Shown: positions 7,548-15,241, counted from the first letter of the stretch. The stretch is 17,590 nt of DNA from Azoarcus sp. (GCA_031282905.1 JAITCV010000024.1:1-17590), one strand, 5' to 3'. Made by a program: numbers and translations. The notes: a model not told the origin generated them from the sequence alone.

Positions 7548-9044
7548 TTATTGCACGCCACTTCCTTTCATTGCCGCTGGCGGCAAAACTTCCAGCCGCT
7601 GGATGATCGCGCCCTCATCGGTTTCGCGGAAATGAAAACGTACTTTTTGTCCAGGCACGAGATTCGCGGCAAGACCGGCTTGCGCCAGGGTAAAAGGCAT
7701 GGTCATGGCGGGCCATGCGAGTTCGGGAATCGGCTCGTGGGTCAATACGATTTCCGTTTCCGTCACCGATTTCACGATACCCACGCCAGTGTGCGTTTCG
7801 TTCGGAAATTTAGTGTCCGTTTCCATTCGCGCCAGCACGCCGCGCAACGAGGCTTCGGAGTCGATCATGAATTGCCCGGAAACCACGACATGTTCGCCTT
7901 CCTCCAGGCCAGCGAGAATTTCGCTGCGGTTGTTCGCTTCCATGCCCGGACTGACTTCCACAGGCATGAAACGCCCATCGTCGGTGGCAACGATGATGAC
8001 ATGGCGTTTGCCGGTGGCGATGATGGCATCCGAGGGCACGAGCAGCCGCGCTTCGTTCGCCTCTTCTTCCAGACGGACTTGCGCAAACATGCCGGGGCGC
8101 AGGCGTCCCGCCGGATTGGGCAGGTGGATGCGCACGCGCACGGTGCGTGTTTCCCGGTTGAGTTCGGGAATCAAGGCGTCGATGCGGCCCGTGAAGGTTT
8201 CGCCGGGAAAGGCGAGAAGGCGCAGCGTGAGCTTGCCCCCGGTGGTGAGGCGCGCGGCGTCGATTTCCGGCGTCTGCGCTTCGATCCAGACGCTATCCAG
8301 GCCGTTGATGCGGGCAACCGTCTGTCCAGGGCCGAGGGTCATGCCCTGATGCAGATCGAATTCAGCCAGCATACCGGCGCGCGGGGCGTGGAAGGTCATG
8401 ACGGCATGGGGCTGGCCGCGTCGCTCCACGGCGACGATCTGCGCGGGTGTCATGCCCAGTTGCAGCAGGCGGCTGCGGGCGGCCGCGCCCAGAGCTGGCA
8501 TATCGCGCAGGGCGAGGTATTCACCTTGCGCCGCGAACCATTCGGGCACGCGGATATCCGCCAGCGGCTGGCCCGCGCGCACCCTGTCGCCCACGGCGAG
8601 CGGCCAGGCGCGTTCGACGATGCCCCCGGTGCGCGCCTGGAGGAGCGCGACGGCGTGCTCGTCGAAGACCACGCTGCCGGAAACCTCGATGGCGCGGGCA
8701 AGCACACCCTTTTCCACCCGTGCCAGCTTGACCCCAAGGTTCTGGCGAAATTCCGGCCTCAGGCCCAGTCCGGGCGCTGCGTTCCCATCCATGGCATTTG
8801 AATCTTCGTCGGCGTAACGCGGCACCAGATCCATGTCCATGAACGGTGATTTGCCGGGTTGCGGAAAATGCGCTTCCGGTTTCATTGGGTCATACCAGTA
8901 GAGCACTTTCCGGGTTTCGCCGTCGTCGTGTCCATGCGGATTCGCCAGCCCGTCCGGGCGCAAGCCGCGCGAACCGGCTTGCCAGCCGACGGCAAGCCCC
9001 ACGGCCAAGGTCAGGAGAGCCGTAACAATACCAAGTTTATTCAT
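7548..9044 (-). CDS. cusB: CusB-like RND efflux periplasmic adaptor with a fused CusF domain
   Basis: Membrane-fusion protein of a copper/silver tripartite efflux system (498 residues). It begins at ATG 9044 with AGAGGA upstream, overlapping the end of cusC by 8 bases (ATGAATAA), so translation is probably coupled. It has an N-terminal anchor or signal segment (KLGIVTALLTLAVGLAVGW). Residues 47-77 are the CusB-type heavy-metal-binding segment with YWYDPMKPE and PGKSPFMDMDLVP. Barrel-sandwich and beta-barrel adaptor regions follow. Residues about 420-488 form a CusF-like domain with His436, Trp444, Met447 and Met449 in the LTHEP...AWPAMTMPF motif, matching the Cu(I)/Ag(I) ligands of CusF as I recall them. 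No cusA follows on this strand, which is unusual. Assignment to the Cus/Sil group is strong. Confidence 0.93.
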   Translation of the reverse strand: MNKLGIVTALLTLAVGLAVGWQAGSRGLRPDGLANPHGHDDGETRKVLYWYDPMKPEAHFPQPGKSPFMDMDLVPRYADEDSNAMDGNAAPGLGLRPEFRQNLGVKLARVEKGVLARAIEVSGSVVFDEHAVALLQARTGGIVERAWPLAVGDRVRAGQPLADIRVPEWFAAQGEYLALRDMPALGAAARSRLLQLGMTPAQIVAVERRGQPHAVMTFHAPRAGMLAEFDLHQGMTLGPGQTVARINGLDSVWIEAQTPEIDAARLTTGGKLTLRLLAFPGETFTGRIDALIPELNRETRTVRVRIHLPNPAGRLRPGMFAQVRLEEEANEARLLVPSDAIIATGKRHVIIVATDDGRFMPVEVSPGMEANNRSEILAGLEEGEHVVVSGQFMIDSEASLRGVLARMETDTKFPNETHTGVGIVKSVTETEIVLTHEPIPELAWPAMTMPFTLAQAGLAANLVPGQKVRFHFRETDEGAIIQRLEVLPPAAMKGSGVQ

Positions 9045-10296
9045 CAAGAATATCCTCTTCGTGATGGTGCAGATAATGGAGCCTGACCCGGAAGGCGGCG
9101 CGTTCGGCGGCGAGATCGATGCCATCCGCAATCGCGGCGAGCCGTTTTTCCCGCGCCTCGATAAGCGCCACGGCTGACCCCCGTCCTGCGGACAAGGCCG
9201 CTTCGCCGAGCGCGATCTTGCGCGCGAGCAGTGGCAAGATTTCATGTTCGAGGCGTTGCAGACGCGCATTCACCGCTTGTTCTCCGGCTTCGAGTTCCAC
9301 TTGCCGACGCAGGAATTCGGCGCGGCGCATGACGTGTTCGGCGTCGCTTTTTTCCAGCATCCGGCGGGCGGCGGCAATTTCCGGCTCCTGCCGGGAAGGG
9401 GTGAAGAACGGCAGCGAAATACCCACCTTCGCCATCGCCATGGCATTGCCCATGGCATCTTGGCCGATGCCGAATTCGACGCTCCAATCAGGGGATTTGC
9501 TGGCCTCGGCCATCGCCAACTCAGCTTGGGCCACGCGGATGCGCGCCTGGCTGGCGCGCAATTCGACGAGCGTTTCCGCGCCGGTTTCATCGGCTTGTTT
9601 TTCCGGGAACGGCGCGTTGTCAAGCCAGGAAGGCAAATCGCCGCTTGCGGTGTCGGTCGCTGGAAAAGCGCCGATCCAGCGCGCAAGATCCGCGCGGGCC
9701 AGCCGGATATCGCGTGTCAATATATCGAAAGCATCCCGAAATGCCTGTTCGTCGATCAGCGCCTCCAGCGCGTCCCCGGCCTCGCCGCCGCCCGCCAGCA
9801 TTGCCGTGGCGCTCTCCTGTCTGCGCCGCAGCTCATCGGCCTGTTGTATGAGCATGGCTTGCTTCTTTTCCAGGAAATACAGGCGTATCCAGGCGAGACT
9901 CGTCTCACGCCGAACCGTGAGGCGAACGAATTCGCGCTCGCGCTCGCTCGCCGCCGCGATGGCCTCCGCCTGCCGTATTTGCGCCTCGCGTCTGGCGGTG
10001 GCGGGAATATCCCGCATCAGGCTCAACATCCGTTTTGAATCCCGCAGCCGGTAACGTCCTTCGCCCTCGATGGCAAAATCGTCGAGCGAGAGCTGGAGAC
10101 GCGGATCGGGCAGGCTGCCCGCCGCCCGCCTCGATTCATGCGCCGCCGCGACTTCCGCCGCGCTCATCGCAAGTTCCGGCGCTTGTCCCGAGCGTTGCAA
10201 TGCTTCGTCAAAGGTGAGCGCGGAGACCGCGCCGCAGCCCAAGCCCAGCCCCAGCCCCAGCGTCAACGTTAACGTCAACGGCTTCCAGCCTTGCAT
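9037..10296 (-). CDS. cusC: TolC-family outer-membrane efflux protein (CusC/CzcC-like)
   Basis: Outer-membrane channel of the metal-efflux cluster (419 residues, within the usual range for CzcC/CusC-like proteins). A signal peptide with a run of alternating Leu-Thr/Leu-Gly (residues 7-20) ends near VSA; the mature part begins LTFDEALQRSG. The remainder is mostly long amphipathic helix in two halves, with the family-typical LPDPRLQLSLDD segment after the first helix and PDWSVEFGIG and GISLPFF in the second half. The gene starts 12 bases after the DUF411 stop and overlaps cusB by 8 bases, so the three form one operon. No lipobox cysteine is seen at a suitable position; Cys21 in GLGCGAV lies within the signal and could be argued as one. 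Symbol given by context rather than by close sequence match. Confidence 0.85.
   Translation of the reverse strand: MQGWKPLTLTLTLGLGLGLGCGAVSALTFDEALQRSGQAPELAMSAAEVAAAHESRRAAGSLPDPRLQLSLDDFAIEGEGRYRLRDSKRMLSLMRDIPATARREAQIRQAEAIAAASEREREFVRLTVRRETSLAWIRLYFLEKKQAMLIQQADELRRRQESATAMLAGGGEAGDALEALIDEQAFRDAFDILTRDIRLARADLARWIGAFPATDTASGDLPSWLDNAPFPEKQADETGAETLVELRASQARIRVAQAELAMAEASKSPDWSVEFGIGQDAMGNAMAMAKVGISLPFFTPSRQEPEIAAARRMLEKSDAEHVMRRAEFLRRQVELEAGEQAVNARLQRLEHEILPLLARKIALGEAALSAGRGSAVALIEAREKRLAAIADGIDLAAERAAFRVRLHYLHHHEEDILDE
10236..10281 (-). repeat. Hexanucleotide repeats in the cusC signal-peptide coding region
   Basis: On the coding strand this reads as consecutive 6-mers: GTTGAC, GTTAAC, GTTGAC, then GCTGGG three times and a variant CTTGGG. 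They encode the alternating Leu-Thr then Leu-Gly core of the signal peptide. A gain or loss of one unit would keep the frame and change the hydrophobic core by two residues. Confidence 0.7.
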
Positions 10297-10308
10297 GGCC
10301 CGTGCCCG

Positions 10309-10758
10309 TCAGCGCGTGGTGTGGTGCTGGAATATGCGGGATGCGCCATCCTTGCCTACCAGCAGTGTGTCATACGACGCGGCTTCGCCGGTTTCCATCC
10401 CCGGTGACCCCGCAGGCATTCCCGGCACGGCCAGGCCAAGCGCCGGGGGTTGTTCGGCGAGCAGGCGTTTGATGTCTTCTCCGGGAACGTGGCCTTCGAT
10501 CAGGTAATCTCCAACTTTCGCGGTGTGGCAGGACGCCATGGATTCGGGCATGCCGAATCGTGCGCGGGTAGCGGCAATGTCCTGGGTTTCGTGGCCGCGC
10601 ACGGTAAACCCCGCTTCGCGCAAATGAAGCTCCCACGCGGCGCAACAGCCGCAATTCGGATTTTTATGCACATCAATGACGGGCAAATCATCCGCCCAAG
10701 CGAATCCCGCAGACAAGAAAACGGCGCAAACGCCGAACAAGCGGACGACATGTTTCAT
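10309..10758 (-). CDS. Periplasmic DUF411 metal-binding protein
   Basis: Small exported protein (149 residues) of the DUF411 family, commonly found in copper/silver resistance clusters and thought to bind metal. ATG 10758 is chosen because GAGGAA lies 7 bases before it; the GTG at 10773 overlaps that ribosome-binding site. The signal peptide runs to about FAWA|DDLPV. The family core follows: VDVHKNPNCGCCAAWELHL-type motif with a CxCC cysteine cluster (NCGCC), then SCHTAKVGDYLIEGHVP and LGLAVPGMPAGSPGME. The C terminus ends in HHTTR. It is the first gene of the operon with cusC and cusB and has a palindromic CopR/CusR-like site about 67 bases upstream of its start. Family assignment is firm; the precise role (metal capture or delivery to the efflux complex) is inferred. 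Confidence 0.92.
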   Translation of the reverse strand: MKHVVRLFGVCAVFLSAGFAWADDLPVIDVHKNPNCGCCAAWELHLREAGFTVRGHETQDIAATRARFGMPESMASCHTAKVGDYLIEGHVPGEDIKRLLAEQPPALGLAVPGMPAGSPGMETGEAASYDTLLVGKDGASRIFQHHTTR

Positions 10759-10825
10759 GACGAAATTCCTCACAAATCAAGCCATCATCATGTACGCCAA
10801 GCGCCGACACCATGCTGACGGGGAG

Positions 10826-10841
10826 ATTACATCTTTGTAAT
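10826..10841. promoter_or_regulatory. CopR/CusR-like palindromic operator upstream of the metal cluster
   Basis: A perfect inverted repeat, ATTACA-TCTT-TGTAAT, lies about 67 bases before the DUF411 start. Its form is that of the boxes bound by heavy-metal OmpR-type response regulators (CopR, CusR, CzcR), as I recall their consensus. No sensor-regulator genes are in the window, so the regulator would act from elsewhere. No clear -35/-10 pair could be assigned next to it. Confidence 0.6.
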
Positions 10842-11085
10842 TCAGCAAACAGGATGATCGCCTTGGGATGTGCCTGGGTACTTTTGCCAGCAAGATGCAG
10901 GACACGGGCGACGCGTCGATCCACCGTATTTGCCCGTATTTGCCGAGTGCGCGCGACAAGGGAACAAGGTATCGCCATGAACTCTCCGAGCCGGAACACG
11001 TCAGGAAAAGTCGTGTGCTCTCGCCCAAGCGTCATTGCGGCGAAAGCGCAAATGTAACCAATTGATTTTTATGAATAAAATACCT

Positions 11086-11104
11086 GCGGGATGAGGTATC
11101 CCGC
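11086..11104. other. Hairpin, possible extra terminator on the - strand
   Basis: The arms GCGGGAT (11086-11092) and ATCCCGC (11098-11104) enclose a 5-base loop. On the - strand AGGTATTTTATTC follows, which is only moderately T-rich. It lies beyond a better terminator for the cytochrome gene, so it may be a backup terminator or part of a regulatory region. Confidence 0.3.
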
Positions 11105-11159
11105 GTTTCCTCGACTTGCGCCGATCGACGATCACGCTTGTCACAGGGGCAAATCGGCA

Positions 11160-11190
11160 AACAAAAGCCGACATCAAGTCGGCTTTTGTT
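11160..11190 (-). terminator. Intrinsic terminator of the cytochrome c gene
   Basis: A perfect 13-bp inverted repeat (11160-11172 and 11178-11190, 5-base loop) with core GCCGAC/GTCGGC begins 24 bases after the cytochrome stop. On the - strand its 3' arm ends in GGCTTTTGTT, giving the required U-rich tail. The A-rich other flank would allow some activity on the + strand also. Confidence 0.9.
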
Positions 11191-11213
11191 CTTGGTGCGT
11201 GATGGAAGATGAC

Positions 11214-11516
11214 TTACTTCAGGCTCAGCACCCAGGTCACCAGCTTGGTCGCTTCATCGGGGGTGACGTTGTTCGGCGCCATGGGCACCGTACCCCACAC
11301 ACCCGATCCCCCTTTCTGCACCTTTTCGGCCAGGGTGGGGATATCGGCGCTGGTGTACTTGGCCGCCACTTCCTTGTACGCGGGGCCGATCAGTTTGGCG
11401 TCGATCTTGTGACAGACCATACAGCCCTTGGCCTGGGCCAGTGCTTCGTCGGCACAGGCGGAGGAGGTGGCGAAAAGACCAGCAGCAACAAGCATGGCGG
11501 AAGCAAACGCTTTCAT
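11214..11516 (-). CDS. Small periplasmic class I cytochrome c (c551/c552 type)
   Basis: Periplasmic electron carrier of 100 residues; mature form about 79 residues, as expected for c551/c552-type cytochromes. ATG 11516 follows GAGGAAA at good spacing and opens a signal peptide that ends near SSACA|DEAL. The haem site is KGCMVCH (Cys32, Cys35, His36), with GPAYKEVAAKY next and the likely axial Met79 in TVPMAPNNV. The C-terminal helix is TKLVTWVLSL. It stands alone between two terminators and may donate or accept electrons for periplasmic reductases or oxidases. No link to the metal operon is apparent beyond position. Redox partner unknown. Confidence 0.95.
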   Translation of the reverse strand: MKAFASAMLVAAGLFATSSACADEALAQAKGCMVCHKIDAKLIGPAYKEVAAKYTSADIPTLAEKVQKGGSGVWGTVPMAPNNVTPDEATKLVTWVLSLK

Positions 11517-11551
11517 ACAATTTCCTCGGTTGAATGGGTTTACAAAGCAAA

Positions 11552-11577
11552 GCGCACGTAGAAGAGCCAACGTGCGC
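11552..11577 (-). terminator. Probable terminator of the FAD-linked dehydrogenase gene
   Basis: The arms GCGCACGT (11552-11559) and ACGTGCGC (11570-11577) form an 8-bp stem with a 10-base loop, 48 bases after the dehydrogenase stop. On the - strand TTTGCTTTG follows. It is close to the cytochrome start and could also act as a leader hairpin for that gene. Confidence 0.5.
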
Positions 11578-11624
11578 GGGCGTATCTTACTTCAGTATCA
11601 TGGGTATGGAACACTTTTTTTTGA

Positions 11625-13085
11625 CTACGATCCCGATTGCAATACTTTGCCTGGGTTCATCAGGCCGCGCGGATCGAGCGTGGACTTGATCGCGCGCATC
11701 AGGTCGAGTTCGACTTCGCTCCGGTAACGCCGGATTTCGTCGCGCTTGAGCTGGCCCAGACCGTGCTCGGCCGAGATCGACCCGCCCAGGGCGTCGGCCA
11801 GGTCATGCACGACGCGGGTGACCTGGCCGCTGAAGTTCGCATTGTCTTCGCGGCGGCAAGCTTCGGCGCGGGAGGCGGAAAGGTTGTAGTGCAGGTTGCC
11901 GTCGCCGATGTGGCCATAGGCGATGATGCGCGCATCTGGCCAGCGCGCGCGCAAGGCGGCGTCCGCGCGGGCGATGAATTCGGCGATCCGGCTCACGGGC
12001 ACGGAAATATCGTGCTTGATGCTGGAACCTGCGCGCCGCTGCGCTTCGTTGGCGTTTTCGCGCAAGGCCCACAGCGCTTCCACTTGCGCCAGACTCGCGG
12101 CCACCACCGCGTCCAGTGCTTCTCCAGCCTCGATTGCTGCCGCCAGCGTGGTTTCGAGCAGCGTGGCAAGCGGCGCATCGGCGAGAGGATCGGAGAGTTC
12201 CACCAACACGGCCCAGGGCATGTCCGCGCGGGCAGGCAAGGGGTCGCGCGTAGCGGGAATGTGGGTCAGCACCAGATCCAGCACCGCGCGGCTCACGAGT
12301 TCGAACGCATTCACCCGCTCGCCGCAACTTTCACGAAAGCGAGCAAGCAGGGCGACCGCGCTTGCCGGATCGGGCACGATCACCCAGGCCGTCGCGCGCG
12401 CCCTGGGGGCCGGGAAAAGCTTCAGCACGGCGGCGGTGACGAAACCCAGCGTGCCCTCGGCGCCAATGAAAAGCTGTTTGAGATCGTAGCCGGTATTGTC
12501 CTTGCGCAATGCGCGCAGACCATTCCAGATCCGGCCATCGGGCAGCACGACTTCGAGCCCGAGCACCAGTTCGCGCATGACCCCATAACGCAGCACTTGT
12601 ACGCCGCCCGCGTTGGTCGACACGTTGCCGCCGATTTCGCAACTGCCGCCGGATGCGATGGTGAGCGGAAAAAGACGCCCGGCGGCGCGGGCGGCCGCCT
12701 GCACGCTTGCCAAGGTGCAGCCCGCTTCGACACAGATCGTGTCGTTGATGTCGTCGAGCGCGCGTATCCGGTTCATGCGCGAGAGATTGATCAGCACCGA
12801 TTGGCCGTCGTCCAGTGGCGTTGCGCCTCCGCACAGCCCGGTATTGCCGCCCTGCGGCACCATGGGCATGCCCGCTTGCGCACAGGCGGCGACCACCGCC
12901 GCAAGCTCAGTGGTGGTCGCCGGTTTCACCAGCGCCCGCGCCCGCCCGGTGTATTGTCCGCGATGGTCGGTCAGGAAAGGCGTCATGTCGGCCGCCGCGG
13001 TCAGCACATGATCCGCGCCAACAATGGCGGCGAAGCGCCCGGCCAAGTCGGTCGCGGGCTCAGGCGAGTTCGGCGTAGAGATCAT
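11625..13085 (-). CDS. FAD-linked D-2-hydroxyacid dehydrogenase (D-2-hydroxyglutarate dehydrogenase/GlcD family)
   Basis: Flavoenzyme (486 residues) oxidising a D-2-hydroxyacid to the 2-oxoacid; D-2-hydroxyglutarate or D-lactate are plausible substrates. The PCMH-type FAD-binding half holds VPQGGNTGLCGGATP (about 76-90) and SCEIGGNVSTNAGG (about 148-161). The C-terminal FAD-oxidase half holds SSIKHDISVP, YGHIGDGNLHYN (about 390-401) and AEHGLGQLKRDEI (about 439-451), where the histidines and Glu normally form the metal/substrate site. It ends DPRGLMNPGKVL, typical of the family. ATG 13085 is preferred to GTG 13094; neither has a strong ribosome-binding site. The start overlaps the end of rimO by 26 bases, so translation may be coupled. 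The NxGLCGG pattern and KHDISVP favour the D2HGDH-like branch over glycolate oxidase GlcD, which needs GlcE/GlcF partners absent here. Confidence 0.9.
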   Translation of the reverse strand: MISTPNSPEPATDLAGRFAAIVGADHVLTAAADMTPFLTDHRGQYTGRARALVKPATTTELAAVVAACAQAGMPMVPQGGNTGLCGGATPLDDGQSVLINLSRMNRIRALDDINDTICVEAGCTLASVQAAARAAGRLFPLTIASGGSCEIGGNVSTNAGGVQVLRYGVMRELVLGLEVVLPDGRIWNGLRALRKDNTGYDLKQLFIGAEGTLGFVTAAVLKLFPAPRARATAWVIVPDPASAVALLARFRESCGERVNAFELVSRAVLDLVLTHIPATRDPLPARADMPWAVLVELSDPLADAPLATLLETTLAAAIEAGEALDAVVAASLAQVEALWALRENANEAQRRAGSSIKHDISVPVSRIAEFIARADAALRARWPDARIIAYGHIGDGNLHYNLSASRAEACRREDNANFSGQVTRVVHDLADALGGSISAEHGLGQLKRDEIRRYRSEVELDLMRAIKSTLDPRGLMNPGKVLQSGS

Positions 13086-14379
13086 GCACGTCACAATCGG
13101 TAATGCACACCTGGACGAAGTTTCCCACTTCCAGCCCTTCCCCTTGGGTGATGATCACCAGTCCGTCGATTTCGGGCGCGTCGCCGGGAGAGCGGGCCAG
13201 TGCCGAACCGTCTTCTTCGTCGATTTCATCGACCAACACGGTCATTTCGCGGCCAATCCGGGCTTCGAGGCACTGGGTGGAGATGTCTTCCTGGAAATCC
13301 ATCAGCCGCATGCGCCGTTCTTCGCGCACGTCTTCCGGCACCGCGCCATCGAGACTGTTCGCCGCCGCGCCAGCGACCGGGGAATAGGCAAACGCGCCGA
13401 CGCGATCGAGACGGGCTTCTTCGAGAAATTGCAGCAACTGCTCGAAATCTTCTTCGGTCTCACCGGGGAACCCGGTGATGAAGGTCGAGCGGATGGTGAT
13501 GTCAGGACAGATGGCGCGCCAGCGCCGCACACGTTCGAGCACGTTGTCGGTATTGGCCGGACGTTTCATCGCCTGCAATATCCTGGGGCTGGCGTGCTGG
13601 AAGGGGACGTCGAGATAGGGCAGGATTTTTCCGTCCGCCATCAATTCGACCAGATTGTCCACGCTGGGATAGGGATATACATAATGCATCCTGATCCAGA
13701 CGCCCAGCTCGCCGAGCGCCCCGGCCAGCTCGAACAGCCGGGTCTTCAGCGGACGCCCTCCCCAGAATCCGGTGCGATAGCCGCGATCCACGCCATACGC
13801 CGAGGTGTCCTGCGAGACGATGAGAATCTCCTTGACGCCCGCATCGACCAGCGCTTCCGCCTCGCGCATGACCTCGCCGACCGGGCGGCTGGACAAAGGG
13901 CCGCGCAACTCGGGGATGATGCAGAAAGTACAGCCGTGATTACAGCCCTCGGAGATTTTCAGATAAGCATAGTGCCGGGGAGTCAGGCGCAGGCCCTGCG
14001 GCGGGACGAGGTCGGTGTATGGGTCGTGCGGCTTGGGCAGGTACTGGTGCACGGTCTGCATGACTTCATCGGCCGCGTGCGGGCCGGTGACCGCCAGTAC
14101 CTGTGGATGGGCGGCGAGCACCAGCTCGTTGCGAGCGCCAAGACAGCCGGTGACGATGACCTTGCCGTTTTCGGCGAGCGCCTCGCCAATGGCGTCGAGC
14201 GATTCCGTGACCGCGGCGTCGATGAAACCACAGGTGTTGACCACCACCAGGTCGGCATCGTCATACGAGCCGGTAATCTCGTAGCCTTCGGCGCGCAGGC
14301 GGGTGAGGATGTGTTCGGAATCGACCGTGGCCTTGGGACAGCCCAGGGAGATCACGCCTATGCTGGGTGGTTTACGCAT
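13060..14379 (-). CDS. rimO: Ribosomal protein S12 methylthiotransferase
   Basis: Radical-SAM enzyme that adds a methylthio group to an aspartate of ribosomal protein S12. It has 439 residues, the usual length. The N-terminal UPF0004 domain carries three cluster cysteines, Cys14 (ISLGCPKATVDSE), Cys50 (VNTCGF) and Cys79 (VTGCLG). The radical-SAM motif is EGCNHGCTFC (Cys146, Cys150, Cys153), followed by PYLDVPFQHASP and GFPGETEEDF. The C-terminal TRAM domain is near 370-439. The SLGCPK start and PQHASP-like motifs favour RimO over MiaB. ATG 14379 has no obvious Shine-Dalgarno. The gene lies 87 bases after phaR on the same strand, with a small hairpin (14413-14431) in the gap, and overlaps the next gene by 26 bases. 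Confidence 0.96.
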   Translation of the reverse strand: MRKPPSIGVISLGCPKATVDSEHILTRLRAEGYEITGSYDDADLVVVNTCGFIDAAVTESLDAIGEALAENGKVIVTGCLGARNELVLAAHPQVLAVTGPHAADEVMQTVHQYLPKPHDPYTDLVPPQGLRLTPRHYAYLKISEGCNHGCTFCIIPELRGPLSSRPVGEVMREAEALVDAGVKEILIVSQDTSAYGVDRGYRTGFWGGRPLKTRLFELAGALGELGVWIRMHYVYPYPSVDNLVELMADGKILPYLDVPFQHASPRILQAMKRPANTDNVLERVRRWRAICPDITIRSTFITGFPGETEEDFEQLLQFLEEARLDRVGAFAYSPVAGAAANSLDGAVPEDVREERRMRLMDFQEDISTQCLEARIGREMTVLVDEIDEEDGSALARSPGDAPEIDGLVIITQGEGLEVGNFVQVCITDCDVHDLYAELA

Positions 14380-14466
14380 GTTTGTTCGATGATGATGGCG
14401 CTGGATGCGTGGGGGCGGTTTCCAGCCGCCCTGCCACAGTCCCTTGCCACAGCCGGCTCCACTCCG

Positions 14467-15087
14467 TCACGACTTGTTCCTGGGCCGGGCGGGCGCGGTC
14501 ACCGGGACGGGCAGGTTTTTTTCGCCTCCCTTGGACAAGGAGGAGGAAGGACTGGCGTGGGCGGGGAACTGGAAGCCGGTAAACATGTTGCGCGTCTGGC
14601 TTTCGACCTGTTCCTGTATCTGCTGGAACATCTTCTGCGACTGCTCGACATAGGTGCCCATCATGTTCTGCAACGCGGGGCCCTGGAAATTGAGAAACTG
14701 CGCCCACAAGTCCTGGCTGATGGTGTTGTTCTCGCCATAGATTCCGCGCGCCTGTTCCTGCAATTTGGCGTGCATTTCGGAAAAGGAACGGATGTTGTTT
14801 TCCAGGTATTTTCCCATCATGCCCTGCATGGCGTTGCCGTAGAAACGGATCATGTGGGAGAGCAGGTCGCTGGTAAACATCGGCATGCCGCCCGCTTCTT
14901 CTTCGAGAATGATCTGCAACAGGATGCTGCGTGTGAGATCCTCGCCGCTCTTGGCGTCAACCACCAGGAAATCCTCATGACCGAGCACGAGATCCTTGAT
15001 GTCGCACAGCGTGATGTAGGCACTGGTACGGGTATCGTAAAGACGGCGATTGGGGTATTTCTTGATCAGGCGGGTTTGTTCGCCCAT
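14467..15087 (-). CDS. phaR: Polyhydroxyalkanoate synthesis regulator PhaR
   Basis: DNA-binding repressor (206 residues) that controls phasin and PHA genes and binds PHA granules in related bacteria. ATG 15087 follows GAGGAGA at good spacing, giving MGEQTRLIKKYPNRRLYDT, the hallmark of the PHB_acc_N DNA-binding domain (residues about 5-65). The PHB accumulation domain follows, with SHMIRFYGNAMQGMMGKYLENNI and FLNFQGPALQNMMGTYVEQS, rich in Met and Gln and likely amphipathic. The C-terminal tail (about 170-206) is low-complexity, Ser/Lys/Pro-rich. It lies downstream of phaB but is separated by a terminator and has its own -10 element, so it is probably a separate unit, perhaps self-regulated. 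Confidence 0.95.
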   Translation of the reverse strand: MGEQTRLIKKYPNRRLYDTRTSAYITLCDIKDLVLGHEDFLVVDAKSGEDLTRSILLQIILEEEAGGMPMFTSDLLSHMIRFYGNAMQGMMGKYLENNIRSFSEMHAKLQEQARGIYGENNTISQDLWAQFLNFQGPALQNMMGTYVEQSQKMFQQIQEQVESQTRNMFTGFQFPAHASPSSSLSKGGEKNLPVPVTAPARPRNKS

Positions 15088-15164
15088 GGGGATTCTCCTC
15101 GGCAACAGCGCGGCGGCATCTGTGTCCGCATATCTCTGTCCGCGTGGATCGCGGCTGGCAATGG

Positions 15165-15170
15165 ATTATA
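15165..15170 (-). promoter_or_regulatory. Perfect TATAAT -10 element for phaR
   Basis: The - strand reads GCGCTATAATCC, 78 bases before the phaR start. No good -35 hexamer is seen at 16-18 bases; the upstream sequence is the T-rich tail of the phaB terminator. Between this element and the gene, an inverted repeat CCGCG-N5-CGCGG near 15140-15154 could be an operator or leader hairpin. Confidence 0.5.
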
Positions 15171-15189
15171 GCGCATGACAAAAACCAAA

Positions 15190-15213
15190 AACCCCGCCAC
15201 GGGGGGCGGGGTT
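15190..15213 (-). terminator. Intrinsic terminator of phaB
   Basis: A 9-bp stem AACCCCGCC (15190-15198) with GGCGGGGTT (15205-15213) lies 28 bases after the phaB stop. On the - strand it is followed by two T-runs (TTTTTGGTTTTTG), an excellent terminator form. It overlaps the upstream part of the phaR promoter region. Confidence 0.9.
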
Positions 15214-15241
15214 CGGCACATATCGGCAGCAGACCGGATGC

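Larger units (their letters stand above)
10759..11213. other. 455-base intergenic region between the metal operon and the cytochrome c gene
   Basis: I see no convincing gene here. The short open frames on both strands lack ribosome-binding sites and family resemblance. It contains a metal-regulator-like palindrome at 10826-10841, a tandem 10-mer CGTATTTGCC twice at 10925-10944, an A/T-rich stretch at 11050-11082, a hairpin at 11086-11104 and the cytochrome c terminator at 11160-11190. A decayed gene cannot be excluded. Confidence 0.6.

Noticed and set aside
7470..8801. Long + strand open frame of 443 codons
   Set aside because: Antisense to cusB, with no family resemblance; a GC-bias shadow.
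10688..11035. - strand open frames of 115 and 83 codons upstream of the DUF411 gene
   Set aside because: No ribosome-binding site, no family resemblance, and they run through the metal-box palindrome and into the DUF411 start.
11637..13103. Long + strand open frame of 488 codons
   Set aside because: Exactly antisense to the FAD-linked dehydrogenase, which has clear family motifs.
13024..15171. Long + strand open frame of 715 codons
   Set aside because: It spans the antisense of rimO and phaR and crosses their intergenic region; no recognisable domain.
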